Shown here: positions 33,227-34,819 of the stretch, one piece after another | Position numbering within the stretch: the first letter of the stretch is position 1 | How the letters are laid out: each line of letters opens with the position of its first letter | Assembly (NCBI RefSeq): GCF_026652115.1 | Contig: NZ_JAPPSQ010000026.1 | Location: 1-34,819, forward strand | DNA length: 34,819 bases | Origin: Algoriphagus sp. PAP.12 | GTDB taxonomy: Bacteria > Bacteroidota > Bacteroidia > Cytophagales > Cyclobacteriaceae | Direction of reading: 5' to 3' | The notes under the pieces: generated by a model | The model's database searches: none | Seen by the model: the letters and a program-made list of their open reading frames with translations, nothing else | What the model was told of the DNA's origin: nothing | Program-made: the position numbers and the translations under genes

Positions 33227-34795
33227 ATGAAAAATACTATACTACTCTTTTTGCTTTCTTTTTTGATTTTAAAACCAGAATCCAAAGCCCAGGAAGTCCG
33301 AGTTTACAAAGCTCCAAAATTTCAGGCAGACTGGACCAAACCGGGGATTCATCCTGATCGGATTGTACTTAATCCGGGCCCAGATCCAACAAGTCAAATG
33401 GCGGTAACTTGGAGAACCAGTCCAGAGGTTACAGTTGCCTATGCCGAAATAGCTCCAGCTACAGCTGCTCCGAAATTCTGGAGAAATGGCAAGACTCTGC
33501 TGGCAAAAACAACTGTTTTAGACGGAACTGAGATTGTCAATGCAGGACTTATTTCTGCAAATCATTCTGTCAAGTTTGCTGGACTTGAACCCAATACCAT
33601 TTATGGTTATAGGGTTGGTGATGGAGAACATTGGTCAGAATGGTTCCAATTCAAAACCGCTTCAGATGAAAAATCTGCTCCTTTTTCCTTTTTATATGTT
33701 GGTGATGCGCAAAATTACGTATTAGAACTTTGGTCTCGCCTGATTCGAGAAGGCTACAGACAAGCACCCAATGCGGACTTCATCATTCATGCAGGAGATT
33801 TGATCAATACTGCACATCGAGAACAAGATTGGCATGAATGGTTTACCGCTGGAGGTTTTATCCATAGCATGCTGCCAACCATTGCTGTTCCCGGCAACCA
33901 TGAGTACAATTACCTTTCCGAAGCGAAAAGAGATGAAGGAAGACAACTTTCCGCTCAATGGAAGCCTCAATTCACTTTACCGGAAAATGGTCCTGAAGGC
34001 CTAGCGGAGACAGCTTACTTCATTGATTATCCAGATGTAAAAATGATTTTTTTAGACAGCAACAGAGACCATGAAAAACAAGCAGAATGGTTAAGAAAAA
34101 TCTTGGCAGAAAATGATAAAAAATGGACGATTGTTTCCTATCACCATCCCCTATTCTCAGCTTCTGCAGGACGTGACAACGATGAGTTGAGAGCTATCTG
34201 GAAACCTATCTTTGATGAGTATAAGGTTGACTTGGCTCTACAAGGACATGATCACAGTTATGCAAGAGGCCGGGCCAATCCCGGAGAAAATGACAATGTT
34301 ATGGATGGTATGAATATGAGAGATCAAACAGGAACTGTCTACGTTGTATCTGTCAGTGGTGGAAAAATGTACGGTTTAAATCCAAATGGATGGGAAGGCA
34401 CGGAAGCCGTTAGAGACAGAGCTGCTGAAAACACCCAATTGGTTCAGGTGATCAGCATTGAAAATAATACGCTCAAATTTGAATCCTTTACTGCTATAGG
34501 GGAATTATATGATGCGTTTATCCTGGAAAAGCAATCCAATGGAATCAACCAATTCACTGAATTGAAGCAAGAACTGGGTCCTGAATATCGATTTGATAAT
34601 ACTATCCCTTATGAAGACCCATTGCCGCAAGAACTTAAGAGAAAGATAGAAAATGATTTCCCTGGCTTTGAAGTAACACGGGTGAATTATAGAGAAAACG
34701 ATGGGGTAATCAGCATCGCTATCCGAATAGAGAAAGGTGAGGAAGAAAAGAATATCATCATCGATCTAAAAGGAAATATTCTCTCTGAGAATTGA
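33227..34795 (+). CDS. Secreted purple-acid-phosphatase-like metallophosphoesterase
   Basis: A 522-aa enzyme with a signal peptide (about 1-21), a fibronectin-III-like N-terminal domain (about 43-145, PTSQMAVTWRTS) and a metallophosphoesterase domain with D160 (YVGDAQ), D191 (HAGDLIN), GNHE (223-226), SYHHPLF and QGHDHSY. The metal-binding Tyr of purple acid phosphatases (GDxxY) is Asn here (GDLIN, N194), so the metal centre must differ. A short C-terminal domain (about 460-522) looks like a PepSY-like module. It probably hydrolyses phosphate esters outside the cytoplasm; the exact substrate is unclear. The gene starts 107 bp after the nitrilase-like gene, likely as a separate unit. Confidence 0.9.
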   Translation: MKNTILLFLLSFLILKPESKAQEVRVYKAPKFQADWTKPGIHPDRIVLNPGPDPTSQMAVTWRTSPEVTVAYAEIAPATAAPKFWRNGKTLLAKTTVLDGTEIVNAGLISANHSVKFAGLEPNTIYGYRVGDGEHWSEWFQFKTASDEKSAPFSFLYVGDAQNYVLELWSRLIREGYRQAPNADFIIHAGDLINTAHREQDWHEWFTAGGFIHSMLPTIAVPGNHEYNYLSEAKRDEGRQLSAQWKPQFTLPENGPEGLAETAYFIDYPDVKMIFLDSNRDHEKQAEWLRKILAENDKKWTIVSYHHPLFSASAGRDNDELRAIWKPIFDEYKVDLALQGHDHSYARGRANPGENDNVMDGMNMRDQTGTVYVVSVSGGKMYGLNPNGWEGTEAVRDRAAENTQLVQVISIENNTLKFESFTAIGELYDAFILEKQSNGINQFTELKQELGPEYRFDNTIPYEDPLPQELKRKIENDFPGFEVTRVNYRENDGVISIAIRIEKGEEEKNIIIDLKGNILSEN

Positions 34796-34819
34796 AAAAA
34801 TAAAAGCCTTTGAAAACAA

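Noticed and set aside
1..34819. CRISPR arrays, tRNA/rRNA genes, insertion sequences
   Set aside because: No regularly spaced repeats, no tRNA-like cloverleaf, no rRNA sequence and no transposase motif were noticed on either strand.

Overview
The window looks like a chromosomal segment of a Bacteroidota bacterium, most plausibly an aerobic Cytophagales member of the Cyclobacteriaceae/Algoriphagus type. This is inferred from gene content, not from a marker gene. Supporting signs are a carboxypeptidase-regulatory-domain/beta-barrel TonB-dependent receptor, menaquinone genes (menE, menB), a two-lipoyl-domain pyruvate dehydrogenase E2, HslV with a short propeptide, FG-GAP/ASPIC surface proteins, a lipoprotein sulfatase, few Shine-Dalgarno sequences, and several exact TAnnTTTG -7 promoter elements typical of the phylum. 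No rRNA, tRNA, CRISPR array or intact insertion sequence was seen.

Layout. 1-4.4 kb (minus strand): an ABC1/UbiB-like kinase with a TetR-type regulator, then hslV, then pdhC, separated by clear intrinsic terminators. 4.5-7.8 kb (plus): YheT-like alpha/beta hydrolase, SRAP (HMCES/YedK-like) protein, FabH, and an unrecognised 183-aa protein. 7.9-9.5 kb: a secreted protein made almost entirely of about 19 MORN_2-type repeats. 9.5-9.87 kb: a gene-free AT-rich stretch with two hairpin/T-tract structures that could mark a small RNA. 9.87-17.2 kb: a tight four-gene operon of ROK regulator, giant FG-GAP/ASPIC protein, vanadium-haloperoxidase-like enzyme and lipoprotein sulfatase. 17.4-17.9 kb: a decayed antitoxin/toxin pair with three lesions. 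18-21 kb: menB diverging from menE, a DUF2141 protein, and a convergent prolyl-hydroxylase-like 2-oxoglutarate oxygenase. 21.2-24.2 kb: an unknown 253-aa protein, a membrane-anchored TIR protein whose start codon sits directly behind a long terminator-like hairpin, and, convergent to it, an 88-aa protein translationally coupled to a self-cleaving S24 (LexA/CI-like) repressor with two perfect palindromes upstream. 24.5-27.3 kb: TonB-dependent receptor. 27.3-28.8 kb: DinB-like protein diverging from a WYL regulator, with a palindrome between them. 28.9-31.1 kb: tex. 31.3-34.8 kb: TlpA-like thioredoxin, a nitrilase-fold protein lacking its catalytic cysteine, and a purple-acid-phosphatase-like enzyme lacking the metal-ligand tyrosine.

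How genes work together. MenE and MenB catalyse consecutive steps of menaquinone synthesis. The ROK operon encodes an export-destined set (calcium-binding repeat scaffold, haloperoxidase, sulfatase) under one sugar-type regulator and is the best candidate for an undescribed extracellular pathway. The TIR/S24 block looks like a small regulated accessory module, possibly defence- or damage-related. The WYL regulator probably controls the DinB-like gene. The rest is mainly housekeeping.
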